64,000 nucleotides of DNA from Pseudomonadota bacterium (GTDB lineage: Bacteria > Pseudomonadota > Alphaproteobacteria > Sphingomonadales > Sphingomonadaceae), in NCBI GenBank assembly GCA_021847605.1, contig JAJZQN010000010.1:1-64000 (forward strand), given 5' to 3'. Of this stretch, positions 41,582 to 50,727 are shown piece after piece. Below the pieces are notes generated by a model, which was not told the DNA's origin, did no database searches, and saw only the letters and a program-made list of their open reading frames with translations. Within the stretch, counting starts at the first letter, position 1. Every line of letters begins with the position of its first letter. The translations under genes and the position numbers were made by a program.

Positions 41582-42477
41582 TGTCTGCGCGTTCCAGCAG
41601 CAACGCGGCCCGCAACCGGCTGTTGCCCGGCGGACGGCTGGCGGGGCCGATGCCGTGGATCATCGCCATCATGATGTTCCTGACGATATTGTCGGCTGCG
41701 GCCGGTCTTGGCCTGGGATCCGCCGTCCGTTCCATGAGCGCGGATCTCGCCGGGCGGGCCAGCGTGCAGGTGGTGGAGGCCGATGCGGAAGTGCGAGAGG
41801 CCTTGGCAACCCGCGTGCTTCAGGCCTTGCGCGGTGCGCAGGGGGTGCGCTCCGCCGATCGGGTCGACCCCCAGCAATTGACCGACCAGCTTCGTCCCTG
41901 GCTGGGCGAGGATGCGACAAGCGGCGACCTGCCCATTCCGGCGCTGATCGACGTGACGTTGTCGCCGGGCGATGCGTCGGCATCGGTCGACAGGCTGCGG
42001 CGCCTGCTCCACGGACTGTCGCCCAAATTACGGATCGAGCCGCATGCCGCCTTTCTGTTGCCGCTGGCGGGACTGCTTTCGGCGCTGGGCTGGCTCGCTG
42101 GCGGCGTCGTGTTTCTGATGGCGTTGGCGACGGGCGCTGTCGTCGTACTGGCGGCGCGGGGCGCGCATGACAGTCACCGGGCTACGATCGACGTGTTGCA
42201 CCTGATGGGATCGACCGACGTGCAGATCGCGCGCCTGTTTCAGCGGCGGATCGGGCTGGACGCGCTGATGGGTAGCGCATTGGGATTTGCCTTCGCCATT
42301 TTCGTCATCCTGTTGATCGGACTGCGGCTGACGGCAACCGGATCGGAACTGATCAGCGCGATCGACCTGTCGCCTACCGGCTGGGCCATGCTGACCGCCA
42401 TACCGATTGCCGGTGTATTGCTGGCGACACTGACCGCGCGCTGGACAGTGCTGCGCGCATTGAGCCGTGCCTTATGA
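41581..42477 (+). CDS. ftsX: Cell division protein FtsX
   Basis: 298 aa, four predicted TM helices, directly downstream of ftsE; STDVQIARLFQRRIGLDALMGS typical. Confidence 0.92.
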   Translation: MSARSSSNAARNRLLPGGRLAGPMPWIIAIMMFLTILSAAAGLGLGSAVRSMSADLAGRASVQVVEADAEVREALATRVLQALRGAQGVRSADRVDPQQLTDQLRPWLGEDATSGDLPIPALIDVTLSPGDASASVDRLRRLLHGLSPKLRIEPHAAFLLPLAGLLSALGWLAGGVVFLMALATGAVVVLAARGAHDSHRATIDVLHLMGSTDVQIARLFQRRIGLDALMGSALGFAFAIFVILLIGLRLTATGSELISAIDLSPTGWAMLTAIPIAGVLLATLTARWTVLRALSRAL

Positions 42478-43004
42478 TCGTTAGGCTGGCCGCGCTCGCT
42501 CTGCTGGGCTGGATATTGGGTTTTATCTGGTTTGCGATGTTCCTGCCCCAGCCGCTCGACGGTCGGCCGACCGATGCCATCGTCGTGCTGACCGGCGGGG
42601 CGGGGCGGATCGATCGGGGTATCGCCCTGCTGGAGGAGGGCGCGGCCAAGCGGATGCTGATTTCCGGCGTGGATCGCGCTGTGCGCCCATCGGAACTGGC
42701 CGCGGAATATAAGGCGCCCGAACGTCTGTTCACCTGTTGCATCACGCTGGGGCGCGAGGCGATCGATACACGGTCCAATGCGCTGGAAACGGCGCGCTGG
42801 CTGGAACGGCGGGATTATAAGACGGTGCGCCTGATCACCACGGACTGGCATATGCGTCGTTCCGCGCTGGAACTGCGGCAGACGTTGCCGGGCCGGGTTC
42901 AGCTTGTCTATGATGCGGTACCGAGCCATCCCAGCCTGACCATGCTGGCAAGGGAATATAATAAATATCTGTTGCGGCGGGTCGCCGCGCTGATCGGCAT
43001 TTGA
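42474..43004 (+). CDS. YdcF family protein (DUF218)
   Basis: TDAIVVLTGGAGRIDRGIALLEEGAAKRMLISG...ETARWLERRDYKTVRLITTDWHMRRS. Confidence 0.9.
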   Translation: MIVRLAALALLGWILGFIWFAMFLPQPLDGRPTDAIVVLTGGAGRIDRGIALLEEGAAKRMLISGVDRAVRPSELAAEYKAPERLFTCCITLGREAIDTRSNALETARWLERRDYKTVRLITTDWHMRRSALELRQTLPGRVQLVYDAVPSHPSLTMLAREYNKYLLRRVAALIGI

Positions 43005-43010
43005 GGGACC

Positions 43011-43697
43011 ATGCTGACCGCGGTTCGATCCTTTCTGTTCATGGTCGTCTTTTATACGGCCAGCCTGCTCTTTGTTCTGTGGGCGCTGCTGGCCGCCTGG
43101 GTCGTTCCGTCGAGCGTACCGGGCATCGCCACCAGCTGGAGCCGGTTCCACCGGCGGGCCGCCCGCTGGCTGCTGGGGCAAAAAGTGGTCGTGGTCGGCG
43201 ACCTGCCCAAGGGCGACTATCTTTATATCGTCAAGCATGAGTCGATGTTCGAGACGATCGACCTGCTCTGTCTGTTCGACAAACCGGCGATCGGGGCGAA
43301 ACGCGAGTTGCTCGACATTCCATTGTGGGGCGAGATCGCCCGTCGCTATGGCCTGATCCCCATAGAACGGACTGCCGGGGCGACTGCGCTGCGATCGCTG
43401 CGCGCTGCTGCCAAGGCGGCGAGGGAGCAGGGGCGCCCCGTGTGCCTTTTCCCGGAAGGAACGCGCGTTCCCCATGGCGAGTCCCCGCCGCTCAAATCAG
43501 GATTTGCCGGCCTTTACAGCCTGCTTCGCCTGCCGGTTGTGCCAATTGCAGTAGATAGCGGCCGGGTTTCGCCGCGCGGTAAATTCCTGAAACGTCCCGG
43601 CACTATTACCTACAAGGTAGGCGAAATCGTGCCGGTTGGCCTGGATCGGCAGGAAGCCGAAATACGGGTCCATGCCGCCATCAATGCGCTCAATTAA
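43011..43697 (+). CDS. 1-acyl-sn-glycerol-3-phosphate acyltransferase (PlsC-like)
   Basis: IVKHESMFETIDLL (HxxxxD-type), FPEGTRVPHGE motif. Confidence 0.92.
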   Translation: MLTAVRSFLFMVVFYTASLLFVLWALLAAWVVPSSVPGIATSWSRFHRRAARWLLGQKVVVVGDLPKGDYLYIVKHESMFETIDLLCLFDKPAIGAKRELLDIPLWGEIARRYGLIPIERTAGATALRSLRAAAKAAREQGRPVCLFPEGTRVPHGESPPLKSGFAGLYSLLRLPVVPIAVDSGRVSPRGKFLKRPGTITYKVGEIVPVGLDRQEAEIRVHAAINALN

Positions 43698-43746
43698 ATC
43701 AACAATAGCAGAGTAGGACAGCGGCTTTCCGGCCGTTCCGTCATAT

Positions 43747-44652
43747 TCAGTGCGAGCGCCCGAAGTCCGGCTTCGCATCGTCCTGACCCTGTTCGATGAT
43801 CGATCGGCGAATGGCGCGAGTGCGGGTGAAGAGGTTGAACAGCGTATCGCCGTCATTCCACCGGATCGCCCGCTGGAGTGCCGACAAATCTTCCGAAAAG
43901 CGCTGAAGCATTTCCAGCACAGCATCCTTATTGGCCAGGAACACGTCCCGCCACATGGTAGGGTCTGACGCGGCAATGCGGGTGAAGTCGCGGAAGCCAC
44001 CGGCCGAATATTTGATGACTTCGCTCTGGGTCACATTTTCCAGATCGCTGGCGGTGCCGACGATGGTGTAGGCGATCAGATGGGGCAGATGACTGGTCAC
44101 GGCCAGCACGAGATCATGATGCGCCGGATCCATCATCTCAACGTCCGCACCCACGCGCCGCCACAGTTCGGCGACCTTCTCCACCGCGGCGGGATCGGCG
44201 TCGGCGGGCGGGGTAACGATCGACCAGCGCCCCTTGAACAGGGTGGCGAAGCCCGCTTCCGGTCCGCTATTCTCGGTGCCTGCGACGGGATGGGCCGGGA
44301 TGATCGTCCGGCCCGGCAGCGCGGCATTGAGTTGGGTCAGCACATCCGCCTTGCACGACCCCACATCACTGATGATCACATCGGCGGGCAGATCATCGGC
44401 GATTTCGGCTGCGGCCGCACCCATGGCACGTACCGGCACGCAAAGGATCACCAGATCGGCGTCCGTGACCGATGCGCCGGCCGTGTCGGTGATGTCGTCG
44501 GCCAGATCGATCCGCCGGGCCGTGTCCCGCACCGCCGGATCGGCGTCATAACCCGTCACGCGCACGGTCGGCATGTTCGCGCGGATCGCGCGGGCCAGCG
44601 AGGAGCCTATCAGCCCCAGGCCGATGATGGTGACGCGGGCAAAGGGCAGCAT
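43747..44652 (-). CDS. Prephenate/arogenate dehydrogenase family protein
   Basis: VTIIGLGLIGSSLARAIR Rossmann; ISDVGSCKADVL; IIPAHPVAGTENSGPEAGFATLFKGRW. Confidence 0.94.
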   Translation of the reverse strand: MLPFARVTIIGLGLIGSSLARAIRANMPTVRVTGYDADPAVRDTARRIDLADDITDTAGASVTDADLVILCVPVRAMGAAAAEIADDLPADVIISDVGSCKADVLTQLNAALPGRTIIPAHPVAGTENSGPEAGFATLFKGRWSIVTPPADADPAAVEKVAELWRRVGADVEMMDPAHHDLVLAVTSHLPHLIAYTIVGTASDLENVTQSEVIKYSAGGFRDFTRIAASDPTMWRDVFLANKDAVLEMLQRFSEDLSALQRAIRWNDGDTLFNLFTRTRAIRRSIIEQGQDDAKPDFGRSH

Positions 44653-44656
44653 GGGT

Positions 44657-45766
44657 TCAGGCTGCCTCCGCCATGGCGCGCAGCTTTGCGGCGACCGAGC
44701 GCATCTGTTCTCCGGTGCCGATGGTGATGCGCAGGCCGTTGGGCAGGCCTTGCCCCGGCAACCAGCGGGTGGCGAAACCCTCGTCCCACAATCCCTTCAT
44801 CGCGGCTTCGGCGGTCAGCTTGCCGTCGAACAGGATGAGGAGGAAATTGGTCTTGCTGGGTACGGCGCGCAGTCCATGGTTGGACAGGGAGGCGATTTCG
44901 CCAGCCAGCCATTCGCGCTGTTGCGCATTTTCCGCCCGGCTATGGTCGACCCATTGTTTGTCACCGATGGCCGCGATCGCCGCCGCCTGACCCACGGTCG
45001 TCACGTTGAACGGCGCGCGGATGCGATGGAGAATGTCGATCACGTCGGCGCTGGCATAGCCCCAGCCGATCCGTTCGGCGGCGAGGCCGTAAATTTTCGA
45101 GAAAGTGCGGGTGACGAACACGTTCGAGGCGTTCTTCGCCAGTTCGAGGCCAGCATCATCCTCGCTATCTTCCAGATATTCGGCATAGGCCTGATCCAGG
45201 ACGAACAGGATGTCGGGGCGCAGCCCGGCGTGCAGGCGCGCAATCTCTTCCCGGCTGGACAGTGTGCCGGTCGGGTTATTGGGATTGGCGAGGAAGACGA
45301 CCTTGGTCCGTTCCGTTACGGCGGCGAGCAGGGCGTCGACGTCGGTCGCATAATCCTTGTCCGGCGCAATGACCGGCGTCGCGCCGACCCGGCGAGCGGC
45401 GATGTCGTACACGGCAAAGCCATAGCGGACATAGAGGACTTCATCGCCCGGTCCGGCATAGGCGGAGGCGGCGATGTGCAGCAGTTCGTCCGATCCGGTG
45501 CCATAGATGATCCGTTCAGGATCGAGGCCATGGACCGCGCCGATCGCCTCGCGCAACTTGGTCGCGCCGGGATCGGGATAGGTGGCAAGGTCGGCGGTCG
45601 CCGCGATAACGGCATTGCGGGCCGCCTGACCGGTGCCGAGCGGATTTTCATTGGCGCTCAGTTTGATGAGCGGGCGACCGTCATCGGTGGCCGACTTGCC
45701 CGGCACATAGGCGTGAATGCCGAGAATCCAGTCCTTGGGTGCGGGTTTTGCAGCAATCTCTGTCAT
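44657..45766 (-). CDS. hisC: Histidinol-phosphate aminotransferase
   Basis: [20 protein letters not shown]...[17 protein letters not shown]...[20 protein letters not shown]. Confidence 0.95.
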   Translation of the reverse strand: MTEIAAKPAPKDWILGIHAYVPGKSATDDGRPLIKLSANENPLGTGQAARNAVIAATADLATYPDPGATKLREAIGAVHGLDPERIIYGTGSDELLHIAASAYAGPGDEVLYVRYGFAVYDIAARRVGATPVIAPDKDYATDVDALLAAVTERTKVVFLANPNNPTGTLSSREEIARLHAGLRPDILFVLDQAYAEYLEDSEDDAGLELAKNASNVFVTRTFSKIYGLAAERIGWGYASADVIDILHRIRAPFNVTTVGQAAAIAAIGDKQWVDHSRAENAQQREWLAGEIASLSNHGLRAVPSKTNFLLILFDGKLTAEAAMKGLWDEGFATRWLPGQGLPNGLRITIGTGEQMRSVAAKLRAMAEAA

Positions 45767-46075
45767 GGTGCGCGGCTTTAGCGGCTTCCGCGGCAAAGGC
45801 AAAGCGCCAGCAGGCGCAAGGCGATGATGGGCGGTGCCGAAGTTCATACGGAAACACCCTTTTCAGGGGGGGGCGCCGGTTTCGCTCTGGGAATGGGAAG
45901 GATAGGCGCCGCATCGGCGCCAGTCACGCTCCACCCGCGCGCCGGAAGCGCGCAGCGTCGACGTATGAAGGATATGGGGTGGCGGGCAGGGCTGGCCCAT
46001 CCATGAGAGGGAACCAGACTATATCCAACATGGAATTCGGTATGAACAAGGGAGAGCGATCCCCTTGCCCCGTCG

Positions 46076-46387
46076 TCAGTTGCCGTCCGCGTCGACCATG
46101 AATGTCATCGGTTTGCCCCGCGAGGAAGGTTCCCATCCGGCGGCGAGGGCGGCGCGGATGCTGCGGGCGACTATGGTGTCGTTGATGTGGAGGCGGCCTC
46201 GCGGCAGGCCTTTCAGCAGGCGCTTGGGCGCTGGAAATTCAATCACGGCGCCCCGCTGCATATCCTGCTGCTGCACGGACACGGTCATGCCTTTCCAGCC
46301 TTCCTTGTCGCTCCATTGCGGCTCGCTGCGCAATTCCCATTCATAGCTGAGGCCGTCGACATCGACGGTACCGGAAAGATTCTGCAT
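46076..46387 (-). CDS. Conserved hypothetical protein
   Basis: MQNLSGTVDVDGLSYEWELRSEPQWSDKEGWKGMTVSVQQQDMQRGAVIEFPAPKRLLKGLPRGRLHINDTIVARSIRAALAAGWEPSSRGKPMTFMVDADGN. Confidence 0.7.
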   Translation of the reverse strand: MQNLSGTVDVDGLSYEWELRSEPQWSDKEGWKGMTVSVQQQDMQRGAVIEFPAPKRLLKGLPRGRLHINDTIVARSIRAALAAGWEPSSRGKPMTFMVDADGN

Positions 46388-46455
46388 GACGGCGCCATAG
46401 CATGGTTGGCCGATCACGCCACCTTTGGCGAAGGTGGCGTGCGGCCTATCTGTGT

Positions 46456-47406
46456 TTAGACGACGGGAGTGGGCAATTCCTGCCCCGCGAAATGGGCGTC
46501 CAGATTGGCGACGACCAGATCGGCCATCGCCTTGCGCGTGTGGATGGTGGCGCTGCCCTGATGGGGTTGCAGCACGACATGATCCATGGCGAACAGGGCT
46601 TCAGGGACATGGGGTTCGTGGGCGAATACGTCCAGCCCGGCGCCGGCGATGCGTTTGTCGGCGAGGGCGGCGATCATCGCTTCCTCATCGATCACGCCAC
46701 CACGGCTGATATTGACGATGACGCCATCGGGTCCGAGCGCATCAATCATCGCGGCATCGACCAGCTTGGCCGCTTCGGGTCCGCCCGAGGTGGCGACGAT
46801 GATGACATCGCTCTGCCGCGCAAAGTCGAGCGGATCGGCGACATAGCGATAGGGGGTATCGGCCGCTTCGCGCCGGTTGTGATAGAGGATTTCGCCGGCC
46901 ACCGGCTCCAGTCGCATCGCGATGGCGCGGCCGATCCGGCCTAGGCCCAATATGCCGATGCGCGATCCCGTCACCCGGCCGCACAGGGCAGGCTTTTCGC
47001 CACGCGCCCATGTGCCCGACCGAACCATGCGGTCATTGGCGGCGATATTGCGGACCGTGGCATAGAGCAGGCCGACGGCGAGGTCGGCAACATCGTCGGT
47101 CAGGACGTCGGGCGTGTTGGAGACGCGGATGCCCTTAGCCCGGGCATGCTCCACATCCACCTTGTCATAGCCGACCGAAAACAGACCGATAATTTCCAGA
47201 TTGGGCAGGGCGTCCATGATGGCGGCCGACGCGCCGACCGACCCGAAGCTGACGAGCGCGCGGGCCTCCAGCACGGACGGGGGCAGGGCGGACAGGTCGG
47301 CGTCGGCCGCCACCGGATGGACGGTGAAGCGGCGTTCCAACTCCTGCGTCAGATAGGGGTAGAGGGGGCCATAGGCGACGATCGGGGGGAGGGAGGCATC
47401 GGTCAT
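46456..47406 (-). CDS. D-isomer-specific 2-hydroxyacid dehydrogenase (glyoxylate/hydroxypyruvate reductase-like)
   Basis: GRVTGSRIGILGLGRIGRAIAMRL; NISRGGVIDEEAMIAAL; GAGLDVFAHEPHVPEALFAM. Confidence 0.92.
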   Translation of the reverse strand: MTDASLPPIVAYGPLYPYLTQELERRFTVHPVAADADLSALPPSVLEARALVSFGSVGASAAIMDALPNLEIIGLFSVGYDKVDVEHARAKGIRVSNTPDVLTDDVADLAVGLLYATVRNIAANDRMVRSGTWARGEKPALCGRVTGSRIGILGLGRIGRAIAMRLEPVAGEILYHNRREAADTPYRYVADPLDFARQSDVIIVATSGGPEAAKLVDAAMIDALGPDGVIVNISRGGVIDEEAMIAALADKRIAGAGLDVFAHEPHVPEALFAMDHVVLQPHQGSATIHTRKAMADLVVANLDAHFAGQELPTPVV

Positions 47407-47482
47407 AATCCCTTATCTAGGAAGTCCGCAGCCATCGTGCCAGATTGACAGCGCATCGCGCCAGTCCTAGCGCGGGGCGACC

Positions 47483-48619
47483 ATGGCCAGCGTTTCCATC
47501 AGCGAAGACAGCCGTTTCGGCCTGCGTCGGCAAGCGCGCCTTGCGGGACCGCTCAGCCTGTCGAGCGGTGCGCAGCTTGGCCCAGTGGACATCGCCTATG
47601 AAACCTATGGCGCGATGAATGCGGACAAATCCAACGTCATCCTGATCTGTCATGCGCTGACCGGCGACCAATATGTGGCGTCGGACCATCCCGTCACTGG
47701 CAAACCGGGATGGTGGTGGAGGATGGTGGGGGAGGGCAAGCCAGTCGATCCGGCGCGCCACTTCATCGTGTGTTCCAACGTTATCGGCAGTTGCATGGGG
47801 TCGTCCGGCCCGGCCAGCATCGATCCCGTCACGGGCGAGCCGCACGCAATGCGCTTCCCGGTGCTGACCATCGCCGACATGGTGCGGGCGCAGGCCGCGC
47901 TGCTCGACCATCTGGGCGTCGATCGGCTGGCGGCGGTGATCGGTGGATCGATGGGAGGGATGCAGGCGCTGACCTGGCCCACGTTGTTCCCCGACCGGGT
48001 GGAAAGCTGCATCGTCATCGCATCGACGGCGCGGCACAGCGCGCAGAATATCGCGTTCCACGAAGTCGGGCGGCAGGCGATCATGGCTGACCCCGACTGG
48101 CGCGGGGGCGATTATTATGCCGATGGCAAGGTGCCGAGCGCGGGTCTGGCCGTGGCGCGCATGGCCGCGCACATCACCTATCTGTCGGAAGCGGGCCTCA
48201 CCGAGAAATTCGGGCGGCGCTTGCAGGGGCGCGACGCGAAGACGTTTGGGTTCGACGCCGATTTTCAGGTGGAATCCTATCTGCGCCATCAGGGGCTGAG
48301 CTTTGTCGAGCGGTTCGACGCCAACTCCTATCTCTACATCACCCGCGCGATGGACTATTATGACATTGCGGAGGATCATGGCGGATCGCTGGCGCGGGCG
48401 TTCACCGCCAGCCGGGCGCGCTTCTGCCTCGTCAGCTTCGATACCGACTGGCTCTATCCCACCGCCGAATCGCGGGTGATCGTCCATGCGCTCAATGCGT
48501 CGGGCGCACAGGCGAGCTTCGTCGAACTGTCCAGCCCGTTTGGCCATGACGCTTTCCTGCTGGAAAGCCCCGAACTCAACCGGGTCGTCGACGGCTTCCT
48601 GCGCGGGGGCCGGGCATGA
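47483..48619 (+). CDS. metX: Homoserine O-acyltransferase MetX
   Basis: [28 protein letters not shown]...[26 protein letters not shown]. Confidence 0.95.
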   Translation: MASVSISEDSRFGLRRQARLAGPLSLSSGAQLGPVDIAYETYGAMNADKSNVILICHALTGDQYVASDHPVTGKPGWWWRMVGEGKPVDPARHFIVCSNVIGSCMGSSGPASIDPVTGEPHAMRFPVLTIADMVRAQAALLDHLGVDRLAAVIGGSMGGMQALTWPTLFPDRVESCIVIASTARHSAQNIAFHEVGRQAIMADPDWRGGDYYADGKVPSAGLAVARMAAHITYLSEAGLTEKFGRRLQGRDAKTFGFDADFQVESYLRHQGLSFVERFDANSYLYITRAMDYYDIAEDHGGSLARAFTASRARFCLVSFDTDWLYPTAESRVIVHALNASGAQASFVELSSPFGHDAFLLESPELNRVVDGFLRGGRA

Positions 48620-49209
48620 CCGACAATCTGCGGCCGGATCTGGCGCTGATTGCGCGGACGGTGCGACAGGGGGCGCGGGTGCTGGATGTGGGCTGTGGCG
48701 ACGGCGCGTTGATGGCGGCGATGCGCGATCATAGCGGCGTCGATGCGCGCGGGCTGGAAATCGACGGGTCCAATGTTGCGGCGGCGGTCGGGCGCGGCCT
48801 GTCGGTGGTTCAGGGCGATGCCGACACGGACCTTGCCTATTATCCCGATGCCAGTTTCGATTATGCGATATTGAGCCAGACGCTTCAGACGACGCGGCGA
48901 CCCGACCTTGTGGTGGAGGAGTTGCTGCGCATCGGGCGGCAGGCCTTCGTATCCTTTCCCAACTTTGCGCATTGGCGGGGGCGACTGTCGCTGATGTGGG
49001 GCGGGCGGATGCCGGTGACGCGGCTGTTGCCCGATACATGGTATGACACGCTCAACATCCATCATGTGACGGTCGACGATTTCCGTGCGCTGGTGAAGGA
49101 TCGCGGCTGGGTGATCGACGGGCAATGGTTCCTGAAGGGGGACCGGGAAACGACCCATGCGAACGCCAATCTGTTCGCCGAACATGCGGTGTTCCTGCTG
49201 CGGAAATAA
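48616..49209 (+). CDS. metW: Methionine biosynthesis protein MetW
   Basis: [32 protein letters not shown]...[20 protein letters not shown] overlap with metX. Confidence 0.95.
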   Translation: MTDNLRPDLALIARTVRQGARVLDVGCGDGALMAAMRDHSGVDARGLEIDGSNVAAAVGRGLSVVQGDADTDLAYYPDASFDYAILSQTLQTTRRPDLVVEELLRIGRQAFVSFPNFAHWRGRLSLMWGGRMPVTRLLPDTWYDTLNIHHVTVDDFRALVKDRGWVIDGQWFLKGDRETTHANANLFAEHAVFLLRK

Positions 49210-49216
49210 GGGGTTG

Positions 49217-49894
49217 ATGGTGGGCGAGACGATCCTGCGCGACCAGCCTGTGACGCGGGCCATGCTGGATGCGCTGGCGCCTGGACCGCACGCCCTGATC
49301 GGTTGCGATCTGGAGGAGGGCGACTTGTCGGGCATGGACCTGACCGGATGGACGTTCGAACGGTGCAACCTGCGCAAATGCGACCTGAGCGGGGCGCGGA
49401 TCGCCGAGAGCCATTGGACATCGTGCCGGGGTGCTTTTGCGAATTTCACCGGGACCGACCTGAGCGAATCCGCGATTCGTGGGTGCGATTTCAATAATGG
49501 CAGCTTCCGTCGCACGGTGCTGACGGCGACGCGCATCGTCGGATCGAAATTGACCGGCGCCGATTTCACCGATGCTCGGGCGATGGACCTGATGTTCGAG
49601 GAAAGCCTGCTTATCAACGCCAAGCTGGTGGGCTTTTCCTTTCGCAGGCAGAGCCTGAAGCAGGTCGATTTCGGGCAGGCGGACCTGCGTAAATGCGATT
49701 TTCGGCAGGCCGTGCTGGACGATTGCAGCCTGCGCGACGCCAATGTCGCGGGTGCGCGGTTCGACGGTGCCGATTTGCGCAACGCCGACCTTGGCGGGAT
49801 CAGGCTGGGCGATGCGGGGCTGTTCCGGGGCGCCACCATCTCCCGCGATCAGGCGGGGCAGTTGCTCGGCGAATTGGGGCTGAACGTGCGTTAG
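49217..49894 (+). CDS. Pentapeptide repeat protein
   Basis: 225 aa of A(D/N)LXX-type repeats: CDLEEGDLSGMDLTGWTFERCNLRKCDLSGARIAES...FDGADLRNADLGGIRLGDAGLFRGATISRDQAGQLLGELGL. Confidence 0.92.
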   Translation: MVGETILRDQPVTRAMLDALAPGPHALIGCDLEEGDLSGMDLTGWTFERCNLRKCDLSGARIAESHWTSCRGAFANFTGTDLSESAIRGCDFNNGSFRRTVLTATRIVGSKLTGADFTDARAMDLMFEESLLINAKLVGFSFRRQSLKQVDFGQADLRKCDFRQAVLDDCSLRDANVAGARFDGADLRNADLGGIRLGDAGLFRGATISRDQAGQLLGELGLNVR

Positions 49895-49954
49895 AGTATT
49901 TTGAAGTCACCTGGAACAGGTGACGGCTCGCAAAATACGGAAAACAAAAGACTC

Positions 49955-50566
49955 TTACCGTGTGCCGATGCCGCGTTCGATCAGGGCGTTGGCGATGGCG
50001 GCGATCTCTTGCGCCGGGCGGCTGTCATCCCACACGCCATAGCGCAGCCCCAGAAACACGTTCATGCCCATGATCGCCCAGGCATGAACCTCTTCCACGT
50101 CCGGGCGCACGTCACCCTGCTGCGCGGCCTTGGCGAGGCGGGCGGCCATGCGGGTCGCGGTATTTTCATAATGGGCGCGATAGGCGGACTGATCGACAAA
50201 TTCCGCCTCGTCGATGATGCGATAGAGTTCCTTATGGGCGCGGGCGAACTCCAGAAAACTGAGCAGCCCGATCCGTTCAGCGTCAATGCCGTCGCGTGCC
50301 TGTGCGATGCGGGGTGAGACATAGTCGCGCACCTGACCCGACATGTCGTTGACGAGCGCGCGGAAAATATCGTCCTTGCTGTCGAAATAGGTGTAGAAAC
50401 TGCCCAGCGCACAGCCGGCGCGGCGGGTGATGCCGCTGATCGAGCCTTCATGAAAACCCTTGTCGCCAAACTCCGCCGCTGCGGCCGAAAGCAGCGCGCG
50501 GCGGGTGCGTTCGCCCCGTGCGGTTCGGGGGGTCTTGTCCTCCTTCGCAGGGGCGGCTTCGCTCAT
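49955..50566 (-). CDS. TetR/AcrR family transcriptional regulator
   Basis: RTRRALLSAAAAEFGDKGFHEGSISGITRRAGCALGSFYTYFDSKDDIFRALV HTH. Confidence 0.93.
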   Translation of the reverse strand: MSEAAPAKEDKTPRTARGERTRRALLSAAAAEFGDKGFHEGSISGITRRAGCALGSFYTYFDSKDDIFRALVNDMSGQVRDYVSPRIAQARDGIDAERIGLLSFLEFARAHKELYRIIDEAEFVDQSAYRAHYENTATRMAARLAKAAQQGDVRPDVEEVHAWAIMGMNVFLGLRYGVWDDSRPAQEIAAIANALIERGIGTR

Positions 50567-50633
50567 ATTTCCTGTCCGATCCCGTGTTCCAAATGCCGCA
50601 GCGCTGCGCCCTAATATTGCGCCTCTCTATTTC

Positions 50634-50655
50634 AAGTTGAAAGATGGTTCAACTT
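50634..50655. promoter_or_regulatory. Palindromic operator candidate for the divergent TetR regulator
   Basis: aagttgaa-agatgg-ttcaactt: perfect 8-bp arms, 6-bp spacer, in the tetR/TonB-receptor divergent intergenic region. Confidence 0.65.
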
Positions 50656-50727
50656 TCATTATCGAATCATCCAACGCAGGTGATCCGGCCAACCGGGCGC
50701 CGCATATTTCAGGAGAGGACCGACCCG

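Noticed and set aside
47407-47482. Possible SAM-II riboswitch before metX
   Set aside because: metX in alphaproteobacteria often has one, but the 76-bp gap does not show the SAM-II core sequence by eye.
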